Positions 1 to 8,375 of a stretch of 43,058 nt of DNA are shown here, piece by piece. The first letter of the stretch is position 1; each line of letters opens with the position of its first letter. The notes below the pieces were generated by a model that was not told the DNA's origin, ran no database searches, and saw only the letters and a program-made list of their open reading frames with translations. Both the position numbers and the translations under genes were made by a program. Origin of the DNA: JAYEHK01 sp034659475 (lineage in GTDB: Bacteria > Bacillota > Syntrophomonadia > Syntrophomonadales > Syntrophomonadaceae); NCBI GenBank assembly GCA_034659475.1, contig JAYEHK010000107.1, positions 1-43,058 of the forward strand, in the 5' to 3' direction.

Positions 1-952
1 TAAACATTTTCGCCTTCGCCGGAGGTGCTGTCTTCAGTCCCTCGTGGATGGTACCATATACCTTCTCCCAAATTCGAGGCACGCTGCATAAGTAGTGCGG
101 TTTGATCTCCCCCATGACCTCCAAGAATTGCTTCGGGTCAGGGCAATATGCGATACGTATGCCCAAACTCAGGCAGCCATATGACCACATCCTCTCGAAG
201 ACATGGCTGAGGGGCAGTATTGCGAGCGAAACATTATGGGGCCCGACCTCAGGAAATCGCTGACTCGTTGGATATATCCCATTCAAAAAAGTCCGATTGG
301 TGTGAATAGCCCCCTTAGGCGCACCAGTCGTCCCCGACGTATAGATCAGTGTCAGCGTGTCGTCAGGAACTCCTGTATTCAGCAGTTCCTGCAGCTTTGC
401 ATCCTGCTTCGACGCGCGACCCATTGCGAGCAGTTGGTCGAAATACATGCTGTCATCACCTGTGATTATTATGTCATGGTCGAACGCTACGATTTTTTTG
501 AGGTAGGAGTTATCGGCTATCACAGTCTTTGAGCGGTTGTACTGTTGTTGGTCGCCAACGAAGACAATCTTGATTTCTGCGTCATTGATGATATGTGCCG
601 CCTCTTCGACCGAGTTTGTCGCATAGATCGGTACGGATACAGCGCGTATGGAAAGAATGCCAAGGTCGGTGATCGCCCATTCCGTACGGTTCGCCGAGAA
701 TATCCCAGCCATATCACCAAGATGTAATAGATCCATTTCAAGAAGTGCTTTCCCAACCGCACGTATCTGCTCCCCGAAGTCCTTCCATTTTATTGAAACC
801 CATTCGCCTTTTACCTTATGCGTCAAGACGTCTAATTCGGCGTATTGCTCCGCCTTCTTTTGCATCATGTACGCGAGTGTTTTGTTTTTGTCGAGATAAA
901 CAGAAAAGCTTTTATCCCAATCCTTTTGGGAATTCGAACTCACTTTCGACAT
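1..952 (-). CDS. Long-chain acyl-CoA synthetase (AMP-forming), 3' end outside window
   Basis: This is the N-terminal 317 codons of an adenylate-forming acyl-CoA ligase. The frame is open from the ATG at 950-952 to the window edge, so the C-terminal half is missing. The product would activate long-chain fatty acids with ATP and CoA for beta-oxidation or lipid synthesis. The P-loop motif TSGTTGAPKG lies at about residues 205-214, preceded by LTLIY, and a PLSHVFERM segment follows, both typical of the COG1022 long-chain family. An upstream GGAG about 7 bases before the ATG supports the start. Further upstream is an IS remnant, so the gene appears to have its own promoter. The family is well supported; chain-length preference cannot be read from the sequence. 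Confidence 0.9.
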   Translation of the reverse strand, partial: MSKVSSNSQKDWDKSFSVYLDKNKTLAYMMQKKAEQYAELDVLTHKVKGEWVSIKWKDFGEQIRAVGKALLEMDLLHLGDMAGIFSANRTEWAITDLGILSIRAVSVPIYATNSVEEAAHIINDAEIKIVFVGDQQQYNRSKTVIADNSYLKKIVAFDHDIIITGDDSMYFDQLLAMGRASKQDAKLQELLNTGVPDDTLTLIYTSGTTGAPKGAIHTNRTFLNGIYPTSQRFPEVGPHNVSLAILPLSHVFERMWSYGCLSLGIRIAYCPDPKQFLEVMGEIKPHYLCSVPRIWEKVYGTIHEGLKTAPPAKAKMF

Positions 953-1149
953 AATTATCTCCAAACATATTGAGAATATGCGTACCCGGAGATCGTTCCA
1001 TCGCTTTTTGAGTTACAAAGCCAATGATTTATCAGTGCATATAATATATCGGAAGAACCATCCCCTTGATATACGTTGTTCTCTTGAAACATTTAGCTGC
1101 AGTATAGTTCAGCAATAAAATCACAATACTTTTGTTTAATAACATGCAT

Positions 1150-1347
1150 TCACATTTTTTGCGAGGGTGAAACCTCTCTAGCTCTAAACCAACTATCCTC
1201 GGTAAAGTTAAGTACTTTCCAGTTTCTCTGCGGTTTGAACATCTGTGCCGGACGAATACCCACATGGGCTTGGACATCATACAACATTTGGGGAATCGTA
1301 TCCGGTTGTTCGATAAAAAGATCCCGTAAGTTCTTGTTACTGTCCAA
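1150..1347 (-). CDS. Small unrecognised ORF, possible gene fragment
   Basis: A 65-codon frame starting at a TTG (1345-1347) between the acyl-CoA synthetase and the IS remnant. The product is hydrophilic with ordinary composition (QPDTIPQMLYDVQAHVG near the start), but I do not recognise it. The only good ribosome site upstream (AGGAGAGGGG) is about 18 bases away and better placed for a GTG at 1362-1364 in another frame. An in-frame TAG lies six codons upstream. It may be the tail of a gene truncated when the neighbouring IS inserted, or not a gene. The rest of the 953-1468 gap shows nothing else I can support. Confidence 0.2.
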   Translation of the reverse strand: MDSNKNLRDLFIEQPDTIPQMLYDVQAHVGIRPAQMFKPQRNWKVLNFTEDSWFRAREVSPSQKM

Positions 1348-1360
1348 TACTGATATCTAA

Positions 1361-2535
1361 TCACACCCCTCTCCTGATATTACGTATCGGAATACTTGTC
1401 TGTTCTTATTACAACTTAAATATAACATAATGCGATGGAATCAAATAGTAAAACGGACAAATATTTAGCTAATAGTATAAAAATGCCAAAATTTTCTCAA
1501 TCAGTTCATTATTGATCACTTTAAATAAGCCTCCCAGGGACTCATAATCATTTACCCTGCGAAAATAAGCTAGAAACGTATAGAGAAGATAGCAGGTTGA
1601 TATATGAGCAATTTGGGCATCGAAATCTCTAGACTGACAAGTTCCTAACTGAAGATGCTGCTTGGTTTCCTTAAAAAGCACTTCAATCGTCCATCGCACA
1701 CAGTAGATTTCCATCATGCTTAAAAATGAAAGAGATGTATCCGTTGAGAGGAACAATCTCCATTTCTTCTGGTAAGGATAACGGCAAAAATATAATTTGA
1801 CTTCCCCTACTCCTTCGTAATCTACGACCACTTCGAAATAGCGGGTATTACGTTTGCGGCAGCGTTTTTCTTTGCCTTCTTCTTTCAACAACACAAGTAA
1901 TTGCTTGGCATTTACAGACTTCCCATTGTAGGTATATTTGCGTTTATCTTTACGCATCCCGCAGATGATATGCATTTGTTCTTGGCCCAGTTTACGAACT
2001 GTTTGGATAAAATCTTTGCTGCTAAACCAGCTATCGACGAGCACGTATCTAGCTCGAAAGCCATGCTTTACCGCACGTTTCAGCATATTAAGACCGTTGG
2101 TAATTTTGTCGACTTTACATTCATGGATGCGTTTTGCTCCAAATGATTTGGAATTCCGTTGTTTTTGGTATTGCTCCTTACGATGTCTGGCCTTTCTTAG
2201 CAGTTTTTCTGCATGTGGTGTCTTTTTTCATTTCGCCAAGCTTAGCAAATTCACTCTTATATAGAGCATGCACGCTTTTTAGTAAGATCAGAGGGAGAAC
2301 TAACATAAGTGTAATAATTTCTGATGCGCTGTAGCCTGCTTGCTTTTGAAAGCCAACCTGTCTGCAGATCTTTTTGAGATTGAAGATTTTTATCACATCA
2401 CATATAATGTTGTCAATGGAATAACTATGTTTTTGTAGTACAATTTCAATTTCGTTAACTGATTTCCGCATGATAACTCTCCTTTTTCGGTTGATTTGGT
2501 TTAGCCTTGATTTTTAGCCGCTTTTTGGGGTGTGA
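1361..2535 (-). mobile_element. Degenerate IS4-family insertion sequence (bounds tentative)
   Basis: The block carries the broken transposase described at 1469-2471. Tentative ends are set by a 9-bp inverted match, TCACACCCC at 1361-1369 and GGGGTGTGA at 2527-2535, giving about 1.18 kb. This is shorter than a full IS4-group element by roughly the amount missing from the transposase. No target-site duplication was visible beside these ends, so the boundaries could be wrong. The element cannot encode an active transposase but could be mobilised in trans if its ends are intact. Confidence 0.45.
1469..2471 (-). pseudogene. IS4-family DDE transposase, internally deleted and frameshifted
   Basis: Two frames together encode the ends of one transposase. 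The N-terminal part (2178-2471) reads to ...EFAKLGEMKKDT and then leaves frame. A second frame picks up at about 2225 with KEQYQKQRNSKSFGAKR and runs through VDSWFSS, which carries a DDE aspartate, to the stop at 1469-1471. The C-terminal part has the IS4 signature Y-x2-R-x3-E-x6-K (YCVRWTIEVLFKETK), which includes the catalytic glutamate. Intact relatives are about 100 residues longer in the middle, where the first catalytic aspartate should be; that part is absent here. The product is therefore inactive. An AGGAG lies just before the start at 2471. Confidence 0.85.
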
Positions 2536-2552
2536 AACTTAATTAATATGTT

Positions 2553-2850
2553 GAATAGACGCATCCTACGGATACAACTGATACTCCTTAAGGTCGTTAT
2601 TAATGTAGCTGATTAACGCAGATTCCTATGATTAATTAGATAATAGACACGGACTACGCAGACTTTTCGGACTTACGCGGACCTTTTTGGTGAGTCTCGG
2701 GGACTGGTCTGCTGACTTGTGTTAGGAAAAACAATTGTATTTCCCCACTAGCAATTGCAAAAATGAGTCTGCGGACCTGTCCCAGTGACTCACCCTCACT
2801 CAGCACCGATTTTCATCGATGGTTGTGTCGTGCAGACATGGAGGGTCAAT
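2553..2850. repeat. Composite intergenic repeat block, copy 1
   Basis: The gap between the IS remnant and the lipoprotein gene holds several repeat modules in order: a mini-hairpin unit (2559-2611), a GACACGGACTACGCAGAC-type stretch (from 2644), a 106-bp element with inverted ends (2689-2794), and a TTTTCATCGATGGTTGTG motif (2809-2850). The same modules occur in the same order at 34262-34483 with high similarity. I see no coding potential here. From 2851 to 3036 nothing beyond the lipoprotein leader region was recognised. Confidence 0.8.
2689..2794. repeat. 106-bp element with 29-bp terminal inverted repeats, copy 1
   Basis: The left arm starts GGTGAGTCTCGGGGACTGG and the right arm ends CTGTCCCAGTGACTCACC. 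Over 29 positions the arms pair at about 24. A second copy of identical length lies at 34328-34433. The core contains TAGCAATTGCAAAAATG in copy 1 and a close match in copy 2. It resembles a small non-autonomous palindromic element of the MITE or REP-doublet kind; the parent transposase, if any, is not in this window. Confidence 0.7.
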
Positions 2851-3036
2851 ATGAGACTGGGGGATGGAGTTTTTTGTATTATGTGGTTTTTATCAGTTTG
2901 TTTTCCTAATGGGGGGTGATGCACTCACCCAAAAGGGTTGGATTTTCCCTTGCCTTCTATTTCAACTATATTGAAAGTTATACCTGGATTGATCGTATTT
3001 TACTATAATAAAATATTTATACAGGGGGCGGATAAA

Positions 3037-5445
3037 ATGAAGAGGGTAATTGTTTTTGCTTTATTAGTCCTATTGGTAACCATCACAGGTTGCCATGGCG
3101 ATAAAAATGAAAAAGTAAATCCAAATGAAAACAATTCTAAAATTGAATTGAGCAATAGTGTGGATAACCAGGTTGGGAAGGTCCATACCAGCGAATATAC
3201 TGCGGATGATGAATTGAGCTTGACTATGGGGAAATGCATTGTTAAATATGACAATATTGTTGTTTTTACGATGCCTTCCATAGGCAGAATATTCAAGTGC
3301 GATTTACTTAAAAAAACAACAACCAAGCTTTCGGATGATAGTCCGGAGAAGCTTGTTTTTGATGGGACAAGTGTTTATTATGCTCTCAATGGTGAGAAAA
3401 CAGGTATTTACAGATTGGGACTGGATGGCAGCAGTGAGAAAATATCTGATGATTATTCTCTGCAGATAGCTATTAATAACAATATAATTTACTACACTAA
3501 GCAGATAGGTTTTGATCAGATAAATGGAACCCCTCAGGGGGAACTGCACCGAATGGATCTGGATGGGAATAATAACTCGAAATTATTAACAAGCAGTGTA
3601 AAACATTTTTTTGGTATTAAAGGAGAATGGATTTATTTTACCAGACTTGATAATAGATCTTTGAACAAAGCCAGACTTGACGGCAGTCAGGAAACCTTGT
3701 TAGCGAAGGGGCGTACATATATTCAATATGTTAGCGACAAGAACATATATTATTCAGATTATAATGATCGGGAAGCGCTGCATAAATTGAACCTGGACAA
3801 TGGAGAAAATATTCTTATCGGAAGATGGGGATTGGTAAGGGAATGTGATGGTAACGTATACATTCAAGTTCGATTATGTGACAAGCAGGGGATTGAAGAT
3901 GATTTGTTTTCTCTGGTTTTGATTGATGAAGAAAAGGATGAACAGAAGAAACAGTTTATAATGGCTGATACAGGAATTGACCGGTTTTTTGAGGTGAAAG
4001 ATGATTGGGTGTATTTAAATACCAGTCCAAAAGGTGCATACCGTATAAATATTAATGACGGTCGTGAAAAAGAGATGTTTGCACCGGATTATATCATTGC
4101 TGTCTATGGAGAGTACGCATATTGTTTTGATGAAAGCATGGATATGAGCGATGATTATATCTTTGACAGAATTAAGCTTGGATCGGCAGGAGGTATGAAA
4201 AATGCGGCAGAAGCATTATATGGAGGAATACAAACGGCTTTTGCAGGTTTCAGGATCACTCCTGATAAGATATCTTATCTTGTTAAATTTGAAGAAGACG
4301 GCAAGGTAGGGTTTAAGGATGGAAATGGGAAAATCATAGTGGAAGCGATATATGGCAAAGCCGGCGATTTTCATAAAGGCATTGCAAGAGTGCGAATTGA
4401 CAAGGAAGATGAATATATTTGGAAATGCATTGATATCAACGGTAAAGTATATAATTATGATGAGGTATATGGCTTTGAATTTGGTTTATCAGCAGTTTTA
4501 AAAGACGCCAAATATGGATTTATAAATACATCTGGAGAGCTTGTTGTGCCATTAATTTATGATGAATTGTATTGTGCCTATACTGACAATGCTCGTTCCA
4601 CTTATGCTGTCAGAGATGGTGATTTTGTTTATTTGAATCTTACAAATGGATATGAAGAATCATATGAAAGATATGATATTAATAAAGTGCCAGAATATGC
4701 GCGAACTATAGATTTAAGAGATTATAACATTGTCGTTGTCAATGATATGCTGGTTGTAAATGGTGCAGCACAGCCATGTGCACTGGATTTGCCAATAAGC
4801 ATTCTGCAGGATTTGGATTTTGATCTTTATACTCAAAGTGAGAAGCTTGGCACATACAAAGCTAAATTGACGCCAGGCTGCTATGAGGGTGAAATATTTG
4901 TGTCATTTCCCGACTGTCCAAAGTATAGCAGACCCCAGTCGAATAAAAACTATGAGGAATATTATGCGGTATTAAACAGCTCTAATATTAAACATCGTGA
5001 GGTAAGCAAATTAGCAAAGGCTGAAAAATATAGTAATACTGCAAAACAATATTTAAGAGATAATTATATCGAAAATACACCGTTTTCAATTGATAATGCA
5101 TATAAGGGAGATTTCAGCGGAAATGGGGTAACGGGTGCAGTTTTTGAGGTAAATGATACCTATAGAAAAGATGACATTCCCAGACCTTTTGAAGAGAAAT
5201 GGCCTGAAAAGAAGTTTGTTGACAATAAAACAGCATTTGTGAATACCATATTATACATTAGGGATATTAAAAATCCTTTGGAATACAGAATTGTTAAATC
5301 AAACATATGGAATCATATTGATTGGGACTACAAAACTGAGAATATTGGTTTTATAGCAAATTTGGACGCTGATAACCAGTTTGAGTTATTGGTTTCAAAT
5401 GGTTATTACGAATATCGAGATTACGCCATTGTAGATTTTGAATAA
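3037..5445 (+). CDS. Large lipoprotein with DUF5050-like propeller repeats and WG repeats
   Basis: An 802-residue predicted lipoprotein of unknown function. I chose the ATG at 3037 because it follows AGGGGGCGG by a few bases and begins a clear signal peptide (MKRVIVFALLVLL) with a lipobox ending TGC at about residue 19; an in-frame TTG at 2938 would bury this signal. Residues about 55-380 form repeated strands with motifs such as IYRLGLDG, LHRMDLDGN and KARLDG, typical of DUF5050/beta-propeller surface proteins. Residues about 415-530 contain WG-type repeats (KVGFKDGNGK, KYGFINTSGELVVP). The C-terminal 250 residues are unassigned. It stands alone, flanked by repeat elements on both sides. Likely surface-exposed; its role is not inferable. 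Confidence 0.8.
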   Translation: MKRVIVFALLVLLVTITGCHGDKNEKVNPNENNSKIELSNSVDNQVGKVHTSEYTADDELSLTMGKCIVKYDNIVVFTMPSIGRIFKCDLLKKTTTKLSDDSPEKLVFDGTSVYYALNGEKTGIYRLGLDGSSEKISDDYSLQIAINNNIIYYTKQIGFDQINGTPQGELHRMDLDGNNNSKLLTSSVKHFFGIKGEWIYFTRLDNRSLNKARLDGSQETLLAKGRTYIQYVSDKNIYYSDYNDREALHKLNLDNGENILIGRWGLVRECDGNVYIQVRLCDKQGIEDDLFSLVLIDEEKDEQKKQFIMADTGIDRFFEVKDDWVYLNTSPKGAYRININDGREKEMFAPDYIIAVYGEYAYCFDESMDMSDDYIFDRIKLGSAGGMKNAAEALYGGIQTAFAGFRITPDKISYLVKFEEDGKVGFKDGNGKIIVEAIYGKAGDFHKGIARVRIDKEDEYIWKCIDINGKVYNYDEVYGFEFGLSAVLKDAKYGFINTSGELVVPLIYDELYCAYTDNARSTYAVRDGDFVYLNLTNGYEESYERYDINKVPEYARTIDLRDYNIVVVNDMLVVNGAAQPCALDLPISILQDLDFDLYTQSEKLGTYKAKLTPGCYEGEIFVSFPDCPKYSRPQSNKNYEEYYAVLNSSNIKHREVSKLAKAEKYSNTAKQYLRDNYIENTPFSIDNAYKGDFSGNGVTGAVFEVNDTYRKDDIPRPFEEKWPEKKFVDNKTAFVNTILYIRDIKNPLEYRIVKSNIWNHIDWDYKTENIGFIANLDADNQFELLVSNGYYEYRDYAIVDFE

Positions 5446-5453
5446 TGTATTAT

Positions 5454-5780
5454 CAATGGTGGTTCCACTGCAAAAACCCCAAGTTTTTCTGCTTGGATGC
5501 ATAATTATTCTGGAAGCGTTGGCGGAGAATGGGAGCACTCAAGAGCACCACTGATGCTCACGATGTTCGCGATTAAGGTTGTAACACTCTGTGAAGACAA
5601 TCGGGAAAAGGGGGCGAGCCCCACGGACGGGGCGAGAGGGCAACAAACATGGACGTTTGATTTGCCCTGTACCCCTTTTCCCGATTGTCAAACAGTTAGT
5701 GTTACCCCATGCGGAGGCTGCTGGAAGAATAATTATGCATTCAAACTCACCAATATTACTTTCCGCAGTGGAATCAATGG
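5454..5780. repeat. 327-bp long imperfect palindrome (hairpin or MITE-like element)
   Basis: Nested inverted arms converge on a centre near 5645. The pairs are CAATGGTGGTTCCACTGC (5454-5471) with GCAGTGGAATCAATGG (5765-5780); ATGCATAATTATTC (5497-5510) with GAATAATTATGCAT (5727-5740), a perfect 14 bp; GTAACACTCTGT (5581) with ACAGTTAGTGTTAC (5692); and GACAATCGGGAAAAGGGG (5596-5613) with its perfect 18-bp complement at 5672-5689. The loop contains further GGGCAA/TTGCCC pairing. Open frames on both strands here are by-products of the palindrome. A fragment matching the outer right arm (ATTCCACTGCGGAAAGTAAT) recurs at about 34484-34503. Confidence 0.75.
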
Positions 5781-6054
5781 TACATTCTTGGTGATATACC
5801 AAACGTCATATGGTTAAATTAATATGTATTATGGTTATATGTATACGTAAAATGATCCCCACCTGGTTTCTGGGAGGGGATCGCAGTATATTGCTGGCTA
5901 TCGGTATCTATTCGGTAACGTCACTGAACAGATGCCGCACGTCGTCATCAAAACATGACACATCAGAAGAAACATCTCTTCGATATATTAGGATTTTTAA
6001 GATATACAAACATATTTCGCTCTCGGAAGGGAAGAATATAACATAAATGAACGC

Positions 6055-6087
6055 TTGACCCTGGAGTTGATACTTTCTGGGTAAATG
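6055..6087 (+). promoter_or_regulatory. Candidate MerR-type promoter/operator
   Basis: A TTGACC box at 6055-6060 is followed by dyad half-sites, ACC...AGT-TGAT-ACT...GGG, lying between it and an A/T-rich -10-like GTAAAT at 6081-6086. The spacer is 19-20 bp, longer than the usual 17, which is the hallmark of promoters activated by MerR-family regulators. The dyad is imperfect in its outer bases and no merR-like gene is in the window. It would drive the Fe-S oxidoreductase gene. Confidence 0.35.
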
Positions 6088-6105
6088 CGAAGGAGAGTGA
6101 AAGCA

Positions 6106-8238
6106 GTGATTTTTGGCTATCATCCCCTTGAAGGTGGGTTTGAGATTCCTATGCGGGTAGTTGGGGCGAATATCCCGTATGAATGGCTGATTTATATAAT
6201 TATGTTAATTCCGATTGGTGTTTTTGGATATGGTGTTTTTCAGCGGACGCAGGTGTGGCGGCTGGGAAAAGGGGAACAGCATCGGGTGGATCAACCGGGT
6301 AAACGGTTCATGTCTTTACTCGTAAACACGCTTGGACAGCGGCAATTGATTCGAAAACCCCTGGTTGGGTGGATGCATTTTTCCCTATTCTGGGGCTTTG
6401 TGTTCTTATTCCTGGCGACAGCTGCCTGGGGGATGTGGAGCAAACTCAACTTCCCGCCCATGGTAGGAAACATCTATATCTATTCGTCTGCCATTGTTGA
6501 TATTATGGGTTTGCTTGCCATGGTTGGGATCATTGTACTTGCGATTACCAGGTATCTGGTGAAACCAGACCGGCTGAATGATACGCGCGCACTTGACGGA
6601 TGGATTCTTCTGCTGGTTTTTGGCATTCTGTTTACGGGATACGTCATTGAAGGCGCTCGAATTGCGGCGCAGATTCAATTATCAAGTACGCTTTCACAGA
6701 TTGCATATGAAAAAAGCGCTTCGCCGATAGGATGGATATTCGCCGCACTTTTTAATGGTGCGTCTATTGAAACCAGTCTTTATTGGCATCGTATCTTATG
6801 GTGGTTCCATATGGTCATTGCTTTTCTTTTCATAGCTGTTATTCCGTATACCAAGTTATGGCACATTTTCACCGGTATGATTGCGTATTATGTCCGTGAT
6901 CTTGAACCTTCCCATGTAAGAATGGTTTATGATATTGAAGAAGCAGAAACATTTGGAATTGAAAATATTGAAGAGTTTGGGTGGAAAGACCTCATGGATC
7001 TGGATGCCTGCATACGATGCGGGCGGTGTCAGGAGGCGTGTCCAGCGTATAACACGGGGAAAATGTTGAACCCAAAAATCACCGTGATTCAGGCAATGAA
7101 ACAGCACATGGATGCAAAAGCTCCGCTCTTGATGAAACATGAGCAGGCTATTGATGATGATAGTTTGGCGTTGACTTCTGATGATGCAGCGGTAGTCAGT
7201 GGAGATGCAACAGCGTCCCTGATCTATGATGTGCTTACACCAGATGTACTGTGGGTCTGTACAAACTGCAGAAGCTGCGTGTATCACTGTCCAATGTTTA
7301 TTGAACACATTGATAAGATAACGGATATGCGTCGTAATCTGGTTATGTGGCAGGGGGATATGCCGGGAGAAGTACAGTCCGCATTTACCAACATGGAGAG
7401 AAACTACAATCCCTGGGGTGTTGGCTGGGCCTCACGGGCGAACTGGCTGGAAGAACGAGGCGTGCGTGACATGGTGAATCTCTTGCCGGAGGATGGTAAA
7501 GAGTTTGAGTATCTTTTATATGGGGGATGTGCGGTGGCCTTCGATGATCGCTTTAAGCGGGTAGGGGAAGCTCTGGTGAAAATATTGAACCAGGCCGGGG
7601 TGAGTTTTGGTTATCTTGGCACAGAGGAACAGTGCTGTGGAGATTCCGCCCGAAGATTGGGGAATGAATATCTCTATCAGACGCTGGCTGCACAAAATAT
7701 AGAAACCTTTAATCAATACGGTGTTAAAAAGATAATCTGTATCTGTCCGCATGGGTTTAATGCTCTGAAGAATGAATATCCGCAGATGGAAGGCAAGTAT
7801 GAAGTCTACCATTATACCGAAATTCTGGAGAAACTTCTGGAGGAGGGGAAAATCAAAACGAATCCAACTGAAAAAACACGTCTTAGCTATCATGACTCTT
7901 GTTTCCTGGGACGGCACAACGATATCTATGAACCGCCAAGGAATATTTTGAAAGCAGCGGGATGTGAGATTACAGAGTTGGATAAATCCAGAGAGTTTAG
8001 CTTCTGCTGTGGAGCCGGTGGAGGGCGTATGTGGTTGGAAGAAGAGGCTGTTGAAGGCTACAAACGCATTAACGAAACCCGATCTGAACAGCTCCTAAAA
8101 GCAAATCCAGAGGTGATTGCGACTAATTGTCCCTTCTGTTTGACCATGATCTCTGATGGTGTAAAGGGAGCAGGTCAGGATGAAACGGTAAATGTACTGG
8201 ATGTTTCGGAAATTCTTTGGAAGCAACTGAATCATTAA
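6106..8238 (+). CDS. Membrane-bound DUF224 Fe-S oxidoreductase, EtfAB:menaquinone type
   Basis: About 710 residues. The N-terminal 265 residues hold several membrane helices like the NarI/heme b subunit, with histidines in HFSLFWGF and YWHRILWWFH. Then come two ferredoxin cysteine sets (CIRCGRCQEACP about 301-312; CTNCRSCVYHCP about 384-395) and two CCG/DUF224 domains with CCGDSARR and FCCGAGGGRMW motifs. Related proteins pass electrons between electron-transferring flavoprotein and menaquinone in syntrophic fatty-acid oxidisers. The GTG at 6106 lies 10 bases after AGGAG; the in-frame ATG at 6085 overlaps the likely promoter, and an ATG at 6151 is an alternative. No etfAB gene is adjacent, so the partner is inferred. 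Confidence 0.85.
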   Translation: MIFGYHPLEGGFEIPMRVVGANIPYEWLIYIIMLIPIGVFGYGVFQRTQVWRLGKGEQHRVDQPGKRFMSLLVNTLGQRQLIRKPLVGWMHFSLFWGFVFLFLATAAWGMWSKLNFPPMVGNIYIYSSAIVDIMGLLAMVGIIVLAITRYLVKPDRLNDTRALDGWILLLVFGILFTGYVIEGARIAAQIQLSSTLSQIAYEKSASPIGWIFAALFNGASIETSLYWHRILWWFHMVIAFLFIAVIPYTKLWHIFTGMIAYYVRDLEPSHVRMVYDIEEAETFGIENIEEFGWKDLMDLDACIRCGRCQEACPAYNTGKMLNPKITVIQAMKQHMDAKAPLLMKHEQAIDDDSLALTSDDAAVVSGDATASLIYDVLTPDVLWVCTNCRSCVYHCPMFIEHIDKITDMRRNLVMWQGDMPGEVQSAFTNMERNYNPWGVGWASRANWLEERGVRDMVNLLPEDGKEFEYLLYGGCAVAFDDRFKRVGEALVKILNQAGVSFGYLGTEEQCCGDSARRLGNEYLYQTLAAQNIETFNQYGVKKIICICPHGFNALKNEYPQMEGKYEVYHYTEILEKLLEEGKIKTNPTEKTRLSYHDSCFLGRHNDIYEPPRNILKAAGCEITELDKSREFSFCCGAGGGRMWLEEEAVEGYKRINETRSEQLLKANPEVIATNCPFCLTMISDGVKGAGQDETVNVLDVSEILWKQLNH

Positions 8239-8257
8239 TCTTCACACTGTTCAAGTT

Positions 8258-8283
8258 TAAACCTGTCTTCGGACGGGTTTTTG
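8258..8283 (+). terminator. Rho-independent terminator with UUCG tetraloop
   Basis: ACCTGTC (8261-8267) pairs with GACGGGT (8272-8278) around the loop TTCG, closed by C-G and followed by a run of T. It lies 20 bases after the Fe-S oxidoreductase stop and ends that transcript. Confidence 0.88.
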
Positions 8284-8375
8284 TATTTAGCAAAGGATAA
8301 TTTCCATGCGAAAAGCTATCCATACAACAAAATAGTAAGCAGAAGGCCTATCCGTATTGGCGGGCTTTTTTTGGC

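Noticed and set aside
1032..1364. 110-codon minus-strand frame with a GTG start and a good AGGAGAGGGG site
   Set aside because: The composition is cysteine- and arginine-rich and unlike a real protein; the competing frame at 1150-1347 reads better, though neither is recognised.
5497..5817. Overlapping frames on both strands of about 60-106 codons
   Set aside because: They lie inside the 327-bp palindrome and mirror each other; there is no ribosome site and no family resemblance.
5861..5883. GATCCCC...GGGGATC palindrome as a terminator
   Set aside because: No T tract follows on either strand; it may be a chance palindrome or part of nearby repeats.
8345..8372. GGCCTATCCGTATTGGCGGGC followed by T7 as a second terminator
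   Set aside because: Only three or four bases pair convincingly and a strong terminator already lies at 8258-8283.
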